DNA of 64,000 nucleotides. It comes from Valencia hispanica (taxonomy: Eukaryota; Chordata; Actinopteri; Cyprinodontiformes; Valenciidae). A program made the translations under genes and the position numbers. The DNA is taken from contig OY747712.1 in assembly GCA_963556495.2 (NCBI GenBank), positions 10,610,081 through 10,674,080 on the forward strand, read 5' to 3'. Below, piece by piece: positions 1 through 9,739 of this stretch; position 1 is the stretch's first letter; the number at the start of each line of letters is the position of its first letter. The notes under the pieces are model-generated. The model saw only the letters and a list, made by a program, of their open reading frames with translations. It had not been told where the DNA came from and did not search any database.

Positions 1-79
1 TTACGTGCGTGCCCTTGTTGAATACGCGCAGGTGAGGGTTGAAAATCTCATCGGGATTTTTGACTGAAATATAATTCCA

Positions 80-568
80 TAGGACTCCCAGCTATCACTA
101 AACTCTGCTATTTGGGAACATTAATGGTTTCTCATGCAGCTACAGTAGAAAAATAAAGACAGACCGAACCAGAACTTTATCAGCAAACGCATCTTTCAAC
201 AGCAATAAGGTCTAAACACCAACACTAACCGTTTTCCAGTGGTTGTATTGTTTTCTACTTTGGCTATGTTTGCTTGTACTATTTTATTTATTGAGAAAAA
301 ATCCTATCAAATCTCCAGTAAGTTTTATATTTTTTTTAAATTGTAGAACATAACTAAATCAAATAAATTTCTTGAATTGAAAGGAAGGAATTCAGAGAAA
401 CAAAACATAAAATCAAATTAATTTCAGGAATTGAAAGGAAGGAATTCAGAGAAACTGGTTCCTTGTGTTCCTTGCTGATCAAAGTAAAATAAGAAAAAAG
501 AAAGTCATATACACATTTTTTTTTTCTTGATTAAAAAGTGTACCGAAAACGTACCAAATTGTGACTTT
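80..568 (+). mobile_element. Repeat family A, copy 1 (hAT-like, internally deleted)
   Basis: This segment is clearly related to two others in the window. Positions 88-210 match 45130-45260, 228-340 match 2410-2525 and 46950-47040, and 460-568 match 3105-3210 and 47108-47165. Copy 1 lacks the middle part that copies 2 and 3 keep. In copy 3 the family starts with a TAGGGGTGTAACG-type terminus typical of fish hAT elements, hence the class assignment. No coding sequence is visible. It lies downstream (in gene sense) of the last visible pold3 exon, so it is probably intronic. Confidence 0.7.
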
Positions 569-603
569 AAAACACTAAATACATATTACATGTTCCACCT
601 CTA

Positions 604-830
604 CTAGATGAATAGGTAAATAACTGGATGGATGAACAGATAATTAATGGACAAAGTTAAATGGATGATTGGGTTAATGATCAAAAAGACAAACAGATCA
701 ATGAAAGGATGGATAAAAGAAAGGATAGATGGATGGGTGGACTGAAAAACAGGTGGATAGAGCAGAATGATGGCCAAAAAGAAAATTATTATTGAAAGGA
801 TAATGGATATTGTACTGTGATGTTGTTCTG
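604..830. repeat. Degenerate GGAT/TGGA tetranucleotide tract
   Basis: The stretch is an imperfect run of GGAT, GGATG and TGGA units broken by other bases, an old decayed microsatellite. The rest of 569-1206 is AT-rich, probably intronic pold3 sequence, and I see no exon in it. Confidence 0.6.
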
Positions 831-1206
831 TCATAAAAATAATCAAAAATTCAAGTATAAAAAAAAAAGAAAGGATAATGGATAAACAGATAAAATCATG
901 GATAAGAGAGAATCTAAGGATTTCAACTTGTTTCTTAAAACAGACTGCTACTATTATTTCTTCACCAATGATGTTCAGACAAATGCTAGAAAAATTAAAA
1001 TGATCTCATTTAATCTTACCCATGCATCCTTCCTCATCCAGAAAGGTATGAGACTTCAGGACTTTTCTCCTCTTCCGTATTTTGGTTTCAGAGCTCGCCT
1101 GGATGTAATAAGAAACAATCCAGGTCCATTAGAAAAATCCATTTATGTAACATTTGCTTCATCTGCTTTTTCATGTTACATGAATGATTCAGTTATATTC
1201 ACTCAC

Positions 1207-1286
1207 GTGTGAACGTTGGACGGTCTCAGGCTCCTTTTTAGGACTTGGCTCACTGGGTTTCACCTGAGGTGGCGAATCTGGAATAA
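1207..1286 (-). CDS. pold3: pold3 exon 10 (residues 317-343), last exon inside the window
   Basis: The acceptor is TCTTCCAG. The exon encodes IIPDSPPQVKPSEPSPKKEP and ETVQRSH, in register with the PDSP element after the acidic tract of human POLD3. It ends in phase 0 at CAC/GTGAGT. No exon for the KRKRK and PCNA-box region is found between here and position 1, so that part must lie beyond the window. Confidence 0.85.
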
Positions 1287-4200
1287 CTGGAAGAGAAAAA
1301 TCAGATCTGTTCTGATCTAGAAAAACTGTCTGACATTCATTTTCTTTTACCATTATATAACAGAATTAAAGAAGGTAGGAATAAGAAATCTCACTGTCTT
1401 CATCACTGCTGTCTGGTTCTGGTCTCTTGATCCTTCGCCTCTTCTTTTTCTCCATTTTCTCCTCCTCACTATCAGACTCTTCTGTTCGCTTTGATTTGCT
1501 TTTATATCATAAACAAGTGAATCACTTAAACTGATTTAAAAATTCATATTTTTAATGTATACTGCATCCAAATATTAATTCATGAGCATAAAAATGTCTG
1601 AAAGGACCCAATGTGCTCACTAATATTCATGCAAGACGAACCTTCTGGAGTCTGTTTTGGTTTCCTGCGTGGGTGCAGGTTCCTGATCTTCCTCCGGTGT
1701 TGGACTCTGATGCTGCTGCTGCTCTAATGCGATGAGCGACTGAGCCTCCTGCTCCTCCTCCACAGGTTTGTCAAGTTTTTCTGGAGTGGTGACAAATCAA
1801 TTCATTTTATTTAACTCCAATTCACAACATGTGTTATCTCAAGACAAAACTGATCTAGTTTATATAGAGAAGAAGAAATCAAACCAATCATAAAACCATA
1901 TAAATTCAGGTCAACCCCACAATGAAGTCAGATTGTTCTGCCAATTGCTAAAAATGTCTATTTAAAGAAAACCCCGCCGATTGGATTAGGCGAACCTACA
2001 GTTAAGATCAATCTTATTCCACTAGCACATTTTAGTCTGGAGTTACTTTCATCAGTTAAGGTGCTTGTTTTCGACAGGGAAAACAGACACCTTAACTTCT
2101 ATTTCTGCACTGAACTGAATGACTCACCTGAAAACCATATCAAGCTGAATGTAAACATCACTGATACTAGAGAAAAACCAGCTGACATCCACAAGGCCAC
2201 CAGTAGTATCCAATCTGCCAAAACTCCTTATTTTACATCAAACGCAAGTCTGCGTAATCCCCATTGATGTGAAGGGATTTTCACAACCTCTGCCCATGAT
2301 GCATTCAAGTACAGCTGGGAGATTAGGTTGTCAAAATATCAAAACAACTCCAAAGTGATTTAAGGATGCTTTATTCTTAAACATGGGCAAAGTATTTTTT
2401 AATTATTTCTAAACACTAAAATTTTTCCAGAGGTTGTAATGTTTTCTACTCTGGCTATGTTTGCTCGTACTATTTTATTTATAAAAAAAAAAAAAATCCT
2501 ATCAAATCTCCAGTAAGTTATATACTTTCACCTTTTTTAAGTTATAGAAAATAATAAAATCAAATTAATTTCAGGAATTGAAAGTAAGGAATTAAAGAGA
2601 AAAGGTTCTTTGTTTAAAGGAGCATGGGGCAGAATGAAGAAACGAAACTCACGAGCGACGCGGCCGGCGCTGCAAGTAACTGCAGCCAGCCGCACAGGAG
2701 CGCACACAAACGCTTCACAAAAAAACATACCTCTTCACAGTGACATACTTCTTTTTCTTAGTGCCACTTTTTAGTGGGCTGTGAGTCGTCCTTGGTCGTT
2801 TCCCAGTTGCAGAAGAGAAGAATCCATTCTCACAATTAAATCAATGGAGGTCTGCGACCATTTTTCTTCCTCTTTTAAAGCTGTCGAGAACGCGCAAGCG
2901 TGTCAATTGACGTCACATCCGTAGGACGGCGCAGGAAAGTCGGGCCCCGAACTGCAGCACATTTTGCAGCACACAGCCAGTAAAAAAAAAAATGGAGCGA
3001 TACGTGGGTGGGCTCATTCTTTTTGGTTTATAACGCTTCATCACCCAACAGCATTAAAAAACTGGACATTGATGTTTATTTTATTTACAAATCCTGCCCC
3101 ATGTTCCTTTAATGCTGATCAAAGTAGAAACGAAAATATAAGTCAGGTGCACATTTGTATTTATTTTTCTTGAGTAAAGTGTACCGAAAGCATACCAAAC
3201 TGTGACTTTTGTGTGGATTCTCAGGTCAACTCAGTAGTGAAGTTTACTTTTAAGGTCAGGCTTAAAACTTTCCTTTTTGATAAAGCTTATAGTTAGAGTG
3301 GCTAAGGTCATCCTGAGCTATCTCTGTAGTTATGCTGCTATAGGCTTAGACTGCTGGAGGACAGACTTACCAATTTTCTTCACTCTGCTACTTCCTTTTC
3401 TCCTACGACTCTCCAGTTGTATTACAGTACATTCTGTTATTTCGACTGTTAACTTTGTTTTCTCTCAGTGTTTTTCTCCCCATCGAAGATATACCTGGTC
3501 TGGTATCCTGCTTGGCTGCAATGCCCTGTTGGACGGGGGGCATCGACTGGGATGATGCTCCCAGTAACTGAACATCCACTGTGTCCTGTTATCAACTTTT
3601 TACTTTCTGTAACATAGAAAGTTCTCTTATATCAGATCTTCTGTTCCTTCTGTGTCTCTGCTCTGTCTTCTCAAACCCCCAGACGGCCGTGGCAGATGGC
3701 CGCTCCTACTGAGCCTGGTTCTGTTGGAGGTTTCTTCCTGTTAAAGGGGAGTTTTTCCTCTCCACCGTCGCTACATGCTTGCTCAGTATGAGGGATTGCT
3801 GAAGGATTGCTGTAGTTGGAAAGTCTGCCTCAACGGGGCCCAACCTCACGCCAATGACTGACGCAATCTGCTGGGATTCCTTAAATAGGAAACTTTTTAA
3901 CTGATTGGAATGTTTGTATAAATGTATTGAAATGACTTCTTGTTAAGTGCCTTGAGATGACATCTGTTGTGAATTGGCGCTATATAAATAAACTGAATTG
4001 AATTGAAGTCTTGCTTCTTCCTGCTTAGGTGGCTGTGTTGGGTAAACATCACCTCAAATCAATTATTCATGCCTTTATCACACCCTAGCTGGATTATTCG
4101 AATTATTAAATTCCTAAAATCTCTCCATCGGCTGCCCATTCAGTTCAAGATCCATTTTAAAAATTCTGTTTTTTGTTTTTAAATCTCTGAACGGCATGGC

Positions 4201-7200
4201 CCCGTCATATCTGGCTGAGCTACTCCATCCATCTCCTCCTTCACGTGCTCATAGATCCACCGATCAGCTGCTTCTGGGGTTCCCTAAGGCAAGATACCAG
4301 TCTAGAGGTGAGAGAGCGTTCTCGTTCAGTGGTTCAAAGCTTTGGGATTCACTTCACCCCCCCAGATTAGGCAGGCATCCTCTCTGCGTTTTTCAATTCC
4401 GCCTAAAAACATATTTTCTCAGGCTTTAAAATTCCTTATATCACTTTTAAGCACCCTTCCTTTTATTTCTTCATTGCTTGGCATATTTTAGAAGATGAAT
4501 TTTTATTTATTTATTTACGTTTCTCTCCAACTGTGTTTCTTGGTGGCTTTATTTTAGAAACCGTAATTATGTTAAAACTGTGTTTGCTTTTCGTATTATT
4601 TTATTCTCACATTTTATTGCTTTTAATGCTGTGTTGAAAGTGCTCTATAAATTGTATAAACCGATACGTGCTCCCTCCACTCCAAAACGTTATATCCAGT
4701 TAGAAAGAAATACATTAGAAAAATTAAAAGATTCCTGTCAAACCTCATACAGGAGTCTGAAGACTTTTGGATGGAAGAATTGATGGACAGAAACCGATAG
4801 ATTGATCGATGAGTAGATGACTAAAAGGAAAGCTAGGTAACTAACATTTACCCAAGAGGAAAGAGGATAACATTTCTATACTATATTTTGTTTTTGCACA
4901 CTACTCCAGGTCTGGTAAACAACTAAATCAAGTTAAATGCTTCTCCAGCCTTCAGTGGAACCCTGCATATTACCAGCAATGTAACTCACTCGTAGTTTGG
5001 AGTCCAAAGAAGTTGGCCATGCGACTGGACTTCGCTGCTGGTTTGCTCTTCAGGGTCTCTGGCTAAAACACAAAACAGAAATCAGGATCTCTACTTCTCT
5101 GTAAAAACAACTTCCTGCAAACAACAGAACAAAAACTCATACCACAGAAGACTCTTGTTTTGGTTCAGGTTTGACATCTTTGCCGCTATCCTGATTCTTG
5201 GGTGCGGATTTAGAAGCAAACATTCCCATGATGCCTCTCTGCGGTTTACTCGATGGTTTGGAGGCCATATTGGTGCCCCCGTTCATGGCGGGCTTTTTGC
5301 TTTCAGGCACCGACGGAGGAGCTTGCTGAATTTCCTGTACCTGCTGCAGCTCCACAGCAGACATGGGCACCGCATTGGAACATCGGATCGCGCTGTATCT
5401 ACAAGCCAGGAAGCCGAAAGATTTTTAATCAGCTACATGCATTAAAACCAGCTGATTTTTTAAATAATAAATCCCTAATAATTGCTGAGGGAAACGCTCA
5501 CACACCTGCTGCAGTTCTTCAGGTTGTCTTTGACAGCATCATAGTCGACACTGTAGAGCGGGCCGCTGTCTTTGAGTAAAGCTTTCTGCACACTGTAGAC
5601 ATGAACGCTGACTATCAAGCTCATCTTAGATTTGAAATCTGCAGAAGAAAACAGATTTTAATGGCTTATAATAATAATAATTCTGTACATACTGGTCAGG
5701 ACTGCAACTAGAAGCAGGCAGAGACTTGATTTTTACCTTCCAGTTGGTCTTCTCTGATAACAGACACCTTGTGACACTAAAATTGGATGAAGATGAAATA
5801 AAATTAACAAATTTTCTGCTTAAAAGAAAGAAAAAAAGATTAAGTGAGCACCGGAGGAGCTCCTGTTGCTCACCGTTTGACCATTGTCCTCACGCTTCCC
5901 AGACACGAGGTAGGTGGCGTGGAGCTGCGGTGAGCTTTCCTTCCTCTTGTGCTCCAAGTAATGGTAAAGCATCCTGGAAAACCAATTTTACATGCATTTC
6001 ATTTAGAAAACACTGCACCACCCAGCAGCTTATTTTTATTTCTGCGGGAGGAGGAGGTTTCAAGCAGACATCAGGAAGACATATCAGCCCCAGTTTGAAA
6101 CAGTCTGTTTCTTCTCTGTGCAACCAGAGTTTCTTCAGCCAAACAAGTTTTCTTTTACTTTCAGGAATTCTGCTATCTTGAATTTAACAGTTTTATACTT
6201 TGATTGAATAAGAACATATGTACAAAGAACGTGAATGACTTGAATTTAACTGGTTTTCCATTAGTGGTTAAACTTTTGTTTTGGTTTTTTAGGCATACAC
6301 TTTATCCATCCATCCATCCATTTTCTTCCGCTTATCCGGGGTCGGGTCGCAGGGGCAGCAGCCTAAGCAAAGAGACCCAGACTTCCCTCTCCCTAGCCAC
6401 TTGTTCCAGCTCCTCGGGAGGAACCCCAAGGCGCTCCCAGGCCAGCCGAGAAACATAGTCCCTCCAGCGTGTCCTGGGCCTTCCCCTGGGCCTCCTCCCG
6501 GTGAGACCTGCCTGAAACACCTCACCAGGGAGGCGTCCAGGAGGCATCCTGACCAGATGCCAGAGCCACCTCAACTGACTCCTCTCGATGTGGAGAAGCA
6601 GCATACACTTTAAACAACAGAAAACCCACATCAACTGGGATGATGCTCCCAGTAACTGAACATTCACCCTCTCCTGTTATCAACTTTTTACTGTCTCTAA
6701 CATAGAAAGTACTCCTATATCAGTTCTTCTTGTGTTTCTGCTCTGTCTTCTCGAACCCCCAGACGGTCGTGGCAGATGGCTGCACGTTCTGAGCCTGGTT
6801 CTGGTTCTGCTGGAGGTTTCTTACTGCTGAAGGGAAGTTTTTCCTCTCCACTGTTGCTACATGCTTGCTCAGTATGAGGGATTGCTGTGGTTGGAGTTTG
6901 CATCAATGGGACACAACCTAAAGTCGATGTCTCGATGCTGGGATTCCTTAAGTAGAAACCTTTTCAACTGATTGGAATGTTTGTATGATTGAATTGAAAT
7001 TACTTTTCTTGTAAAGAGCCTTGAGATAATATTTGTTATGAATTGGCACTATATAAATAAACAGAATTAAATAAAGCTCTTTTATTCCTCTGGGTGACAT
7101 AGCTGGGTCACAATGCTGAAGTTTTTTCCTGAAAAAAATAAATCATTTTGATTTTCTTAACAATACTATTTTTTACCTACTTATACACCAAGAATCAAAT

Positions 7201-8375
7201 GATTTGAAACACAAGCACATGCTTTATCCATTCTGTGCAAATTGTAAATATTTGCTTTTCATTTTAAATCTAGCTATAATGCGTACTTTGAAAAAGAACT
7301 GAAAAATATTATCCAAGGATGTTTTTAAACTGTAAATACCATATTCTACAGTAATGAAGATAACCTTTGGGCTGAATAAAGGGACTGTTACAAGCTTATT
7401 AGAATTAATTATTCTAACCAGTGGAACAAGAAAAAAAACACAGACATCATTTGTTGAACCTTTCTTGGCAAGACCCAATAACTGTTTTTAATGAGCCAAA
7501 TATGTGTTTTTTCAGGTTTTAGTGTCAATTTAGGTACATCAGTTATCCCATATTTTTACCTTCCATTTACAATAACTGACTCAATCTACATAGATGCTGC
7601 TAGGATAACTTAAAAATGTATTTTATTGCTCTTTCAAATGAAATAGTTAGCTACGATGTTTAAATCCCCAAGTGTCAAGTGTGCATGGGTGTTTGGAGCA
7701 TTTGATATGTAGAGGTCACATGAATTTGCAATTCTAGATAGAAGGCCAATTTTTTTTTTTTTTTTAATTAATCATATTTTGAAATTGAAGAAGGGAACAA
7801 ACCCTGGAGGCACTAATATTTTTCCACAACCTCGCCTTAAAGAGAAAACCAAGATCACTTACTGTTTAGCCGTGTTGACATGGACTCCGAGAGTGAGACT
7901 CAGCCACTTATAGGTTACCTGAGAAATACGAAACAATTACATTGTGCGTACAAGTGAAAGTGTGGGGGAAAAAAAAGGTAATTTAACCTTTAAACTGTTT
8001 GTTGTCTGCTGCTCGAAAGCACCTGTTGTGGATTATATGCATCAATTAAAACTCAGCCGTTAAAAAAAATAAACTCAAGCTACATTTGTGGAGTAAAATT
8101 AAAGCCGAATGAGTCAGACGACCTAAACGTATCACGGTGTATAATAAAAACAAACACATATATCAAGATTTCTGTTTTGAAAGCGATAAGATATTCCATC
8201 GTCACATTTATAAAGGTAATTCCGCGGCAACCTTTCTTAAATCATGTTTACACAAGTCAAAAGCAAAAGCAAAACATCAAATATGACAGAAGACGTCACA
8301 AACTTAAAAGACGCTCACTATCTTGTTGTGGTCGTTGACAAATTCGTCAATATTATCCAAATAAAGCTCGTCCAT
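1207..8375 (-). CDS. pold3: DNA polymerase delta subunit 3 (p66/p68), 10 exons, 3' end missing
   Basis: This is the non-catalytic third subunit of DNA polymerase delta. It acts in the nucleus in lagging-strand synthesis and break-induced replication, and as a shared subunit of polymerase zeta. Ten exons join in phase to 343 codons: 8319-8375, 7863-7918, 5874-5973, 5737-5767, 5506-5638, 5143-5398, 4990-5062, 1642-1780, 1395-1498, 1207-1286. Residues 1 to about 130 form the POLD2-binding winged-helix region, with NIDEFV near the start, YKWLS at 22-26 and LLKDSGPLY in exon 5. A conserved GIMGMFASK block is at 181-189. An NFFG core at 228-231 matches the REV1-interacting region. A KKKRRRIK basic patch next to acidic SDSEEE follows. 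Vertebrate POLD3 is about 460 residues, so roughly the last 100, with the PCNA-interacting box, lie off the left edge. No stop or frameshift is seen. The start is the ATG at 8375 because it begins the family's MDELYLDNIDEF-type N-terminus. Confidence 0.95.
1395..1498 (-). CDS. pold3: pold3 exon 9 (residues 282-317), acidic/basic tract
   Basis: The exon encodes SKSKRTEESDSEEEKMEKKK, then RRRIKRPEPDSSDED, matching the RKKRRRIKLPESDSSEDE block of human POLD3. This tract is a likely nuclear localisation signal next to CK2-like acidic serines. The acceptor AG follows an A-rich stretch with little polypyrimidine, so the exact 5' border is less secure than the others. Donor A/GTGAGA. Confidence 0.85.
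1642..1780 (-). CDS. pold3: pold3 exon 8 (residues 236-282), acidic Gln-rich linker
   Basis: The acceptor is CTCCAG/AAAAAC. The exon encodes a low-complexity Glu/Gln/Pro-rich linker with PVEEEQEAQSL and a QQQHQ run, ending in phase 2 at AG/GTTCGT. The frame links correctly to exons 7 and 9. Sequence conservation with mammals is weak here, as expected for a disordered tether. Confidence 0.85.
2100..3210 (+). mobile_element. Repeat family A, copy 2, split by a TTAA MITE (pold3 intron 7)
   Basis: Positions 2110-2345 align with 45277-45508, and 2410-2530 with 228-340 and 46950-47040. After the inserted MITE, 3113-3210 align with 460-568 and 47115-47165. Comparison with the other copies gives the empty site and shows the MITE came later. 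The 207 nt ORF at 2061-2267 is not coding; it overlaps the repeat. No transposase is preserved. Confidence 0.7.
2614..3112. mobile_element. TTAA-flanked MITE 1 (499 bp), nested in repeat A
   Basis: The ends are inverted copies: TTAAAGGAGCATGGGGCAG at 2614-2632, and at 3094-3112 its reverse complement with one change (CTGCCCCATGTTCCTTTAA). Both carry TTAA, the target typical of piggyBac-like elements. The other copies of repeat A lack this insert. No ORF resembles a transposase, so it is non-autonomous. Confidence 0.8.
3225..4008 (+). mobile_element. L2-type LINE, 3' end with UTR (pold3 intron 7)
   Basis: The fragment starts with the last codons of a LINE ORF2 (RLKTFLFDKAYS then a stop at about 3292). 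It continues through a roughly 700 nt 3' UTR and ends in the CTGAATTGAATTGAA short tail repeat. The same UTR recurs at 6630-7078 (plus) and 60047-61590 (minus). It lies antisense to pold3 and is 5'-truncated. Confidence 0.8.
4010..4440 (+). mobile_element. LINE ORF2 C-terminal fragment (pold3 intron 7)
   Basis: An open stretch at 4196-4429 encodes MAPSYLAELLHPSPPSRAHR, followed later by FSFSGSKLWDSLHPP and FQFRLKTYFLRL. This is the usual end of L2/CR1-type reverse-transcriptase proteins. Upstream, 4090-4190 contains a decayed LHRLPI-type motif. It is a separate LINE family from the preceding 3' end. Confidence 0.7.
4990..5062 (-). CDS. pold3: pold3 exon 7 (residues 212-236), REV1-binding-type FF motif
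   Basis: The exon encodes PETLKSKPAAKSSRMANFFG and LQTT. The NFFG at 228-231 corresponds to the two-Phe core of the POLD3 REV1-interacting region, which links the subunit to translesion synthesis. The donor is ACG A/GTGAGT, phase 1. The following intron is 3209 nt and full of transposons. Confidence 0.9.
5143..5398 (-). CDS. pold3: pold3 exon 6 (residues 126-211)
   Basis: At 256 nt this is the longest exon. It begins with YSAIRCSNAVP, closing the folded N-domain. A Gln/Pro/Ser-rich linker follows, then GIMGMFASK at residues 181-189, a block shared with mammalian POLD3, then a Lys/Glu-rich tail. The donor is GTG/GTATGA. ORFs on the opposite strand here are shadows. Confidence 0.95.
5506..5638 (-). 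CDS. pold3: pold3 exon 5 (residues 82-126)
   Basis: The exon encodes DFKSKMSLIVSVHVYSVQKA, then LLKDSGPLYSVDYDAVKDNL and KNCSR. This is the most conserved block of the subunit. Acceptor TTCTGCAG, donor AG/GTGTGT, phase 2. Confidence 0.95.
5737..5767 (-). CDS. pold3: pold3 exon 4 (residues 72-82), 31-nt exon
   Basis: A very short exon encodes VSVIREDQLE plus one base. It has an AG/GTG acceptor and a G/GTAAAA donor. It matches the VAVVREDKLE block of POLD3. The 5' and 3' introns are 106 and 98 nt. Confidence 0.9.
5874..5973 (-). CDS. pold3: pold3 exon 3 (residues 38-71)
   Basis: The exon opens with one base completing Gln38, then MLYHYLEHKRKE and HATYLVSG. It ends in phase 0 at ACG/GTGAGC. 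The HATYLVSG strand aligns with HVTYLVSG of mammalian POLD3. The next intron is only 106 nt. Confidence 0.95.
6300..6612 (-). mobile_element. Non-LTR retrotransposon 3' end with GGAT tail (pold3 intron 2)
   Basis: On the minus strand the frame reads LRWLWHLVRMPPGRLPGEVF, then GRRPRGRPRTRWRDYVSRLA and VWVSLLRLLPLRPDPG before the stop and a GGATGGATGG tail at 6305-6325. This C-terminus is a widespread fish LINE signature. I do not assign the clade firmly. It is truncated at its 5' side and is sense to pold3. Confidence 0.75.
6630..7078 (+). mobile_element. L2-type LINE 3' UTR, second copy (pold3 intron 2)
   Basis: It begins at CATCAACTGGGATGATGCTC, the same internal point as 3542 in the first copy. 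It follows that 3' UTR to the TATATAAATAAACAGAATTA end. There are several small deletions, and no coding part remains. The rest of intron 2 (7079-7862) shows nothing recognisable. Confidence 0.75.
7863..7918 (-). CDS. pold3: pold3 exon 2 (residues 20-38)
   Basis: The acceptor is TTTCTCAG and the donor is CA/GTAAGT. It encodes VTYKWLSLTLGVHVNTAKQ, with the last codon split after two bases. This is the winged-helix core of the family. The following intron is 1889 nt and carries two LINE insertions. Confidence 0.95.
8319..8375 (-). CDS. pold3: pold3 exon 1 (residues 1-19)
   Basis: The ATG is at 8375-8373. The 57 nt exon encodes MDELYLDNIDEFVNDHNKI, closely matching the vertebrate POLD3 N-terminus, and ends in phase 0 at a GTGAGC donor. 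Intron 1 is 400 nt. This is the start of the domain that contacts POLD2. Confidence 0.95.
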
Positions 8376-8407
8376 TGCGTCGGATTTTCCTCAAAACACC
8401 TAGCTGC

Positions 8408-8447
8408 GCGGGAAAAGGGTTTATTTACTTCCGCTTATAGTCACGTG
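8408..8447 (-). promoter_or_regulatory. pold3 proximal promoter: E2F, ETS and E-box matches
   Basis: Within 75 bases upstream of the pold3 ATG lie GCGGGAAA at 8408-8415 (fits the E2F consensus TTTSSCGC in reverse), ACTTCCGC at 8427-8434 (ETS/GABP type) and CACGTG at 8442-8447 (E-box). No TATA box is evident. Such a combination is common in promoters of replication genes induced at G1/S. The sites are seen directly; their use is inferred. Confidence 0.6.
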
Positions 8448-9735
8448 TCTGCACCGTCTCGCGGCGCAGCATGGAGCTGCAGGCTGCCCTCTAGGGGTAA
8501 ACATCAGCATCTGCAGTTAATCACTAACATTTTAATGTAATAAAAAATAGTTGATCATATCTGAGGATCGATTAATCAAAAAAGAACAGAACTGTGAAAT
8601 AATGAACCAGCCCAAATGACATATGTAAACTTTTTCCTGAAACTAGTTCATACAACTATTTCATACAACTATTTCAGTTCATTTAGTAGGAACAGCAAGA
8701 TCCTGCCAGTGTTTCTTCATAATTGGTACCAATTAAGCAGGTATAGAAAGCGGATGGAATCATACGTTGCTATTTCCAGTATTCAAACCTTTTAACTTTT
8801 TTACATTTTGCAAAGTTACAAACACAAACTTCAATGTATTACTTCTGGCATACTTGTAAAGTGGAAATAAATTCAATATTACCTTAACCCTCAAATCAAG
8901 AACAACTTTGTCCTGCAATTATGGCTTAACAACAACTGCGCTTTCATTGCTTCATGGCCAAGTTTATGCATTCTTCTTCTGGGTCCTGCATGCAATATCT
9001 GCAATTATGCATTCTCTGCAAAGTGGAAGTGGATTTAAAAAAATGAAAATGTCTGTGAAAAGAATGTGAGGTTGAAATTACAGAAATTACAGTTAAATTA
9101 TTAGAAAACCTAAAGGATGAAACAAAAATGATACTCAGCTGAAAACCTTGCAGATGCAATGCTGTGAGATTCCCTCTGTATCGATGCTTCCCTCATAATT
9201 GAGCCTTGCCGAGGGTACAAATACATCTATACCACCAGAAGGCTTGCTTTTGGATTCATTCCTGACCTGTAGCTTGACATTTCTCCTTTATCTTCACTGC
9301 AGTTTTTTCAAAATTTGATCTTTAGGAAATGTACAGTATCATTTTTCAAGATCCAGCATTTGGTTTTCTATTTTTAGATTTTAAAACTAAGAAAATGATA
9401 AAAAAAAAGCACATAGTTTAACCTAATGACAAGAAAATTTGAACTAAAAGATATTACTGGTAGTTTTAGTGTCATTCTGTTGAGGAAATTCCATGCAATT
9501 CTTCAATAAACTGCTAAAAGACTAAATTGGTGATTTTATCTGTTTTTAAACACATTACTTGGTTATTTATCCTTTTACGCCAAAGTTATTAAAAGGCATT
9601 TGTGGAAAGTCCAAAGAACCATTTGAGGCTTCGGAGGCACAGATTAGACACACCTTATCACTTTTCCTCTATAAATATTAGTTACTGTATATTTCTGCAT
9701 AATTCCAAGTGAATTTGACATATGACGTGAACTAG
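8448..9735. other. Upstream flank of pold3; a Tc1 end fragment and otherwise nothing recognised
   Basis: Positions 8795-8885 resemble the terminal part of the Tc1-like family seen at 12640 and 18776 (ACAAACACAAACTTCAATGT section). The remainder holds short chance ORFs only, and no divergent first exon could be identified opposite pold3. Confidence 0.45.
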
Positions 9736-9739
9736 ATCT

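Noticed and set aside
1..30. Plus-strand frame YVRALVEYAQ followed by GTGAGG, like an exon end
   Set aside because: Only about 30 nt are visible, no family is recognised, and it runs opposite to pold3. Chance is likelier.
5155..5579. Two plus-strand ORFs of 96 and 108 codons
   Set aside because: They are antisense shadows of pold3 exons 5 and 6, which have correct splice borders.
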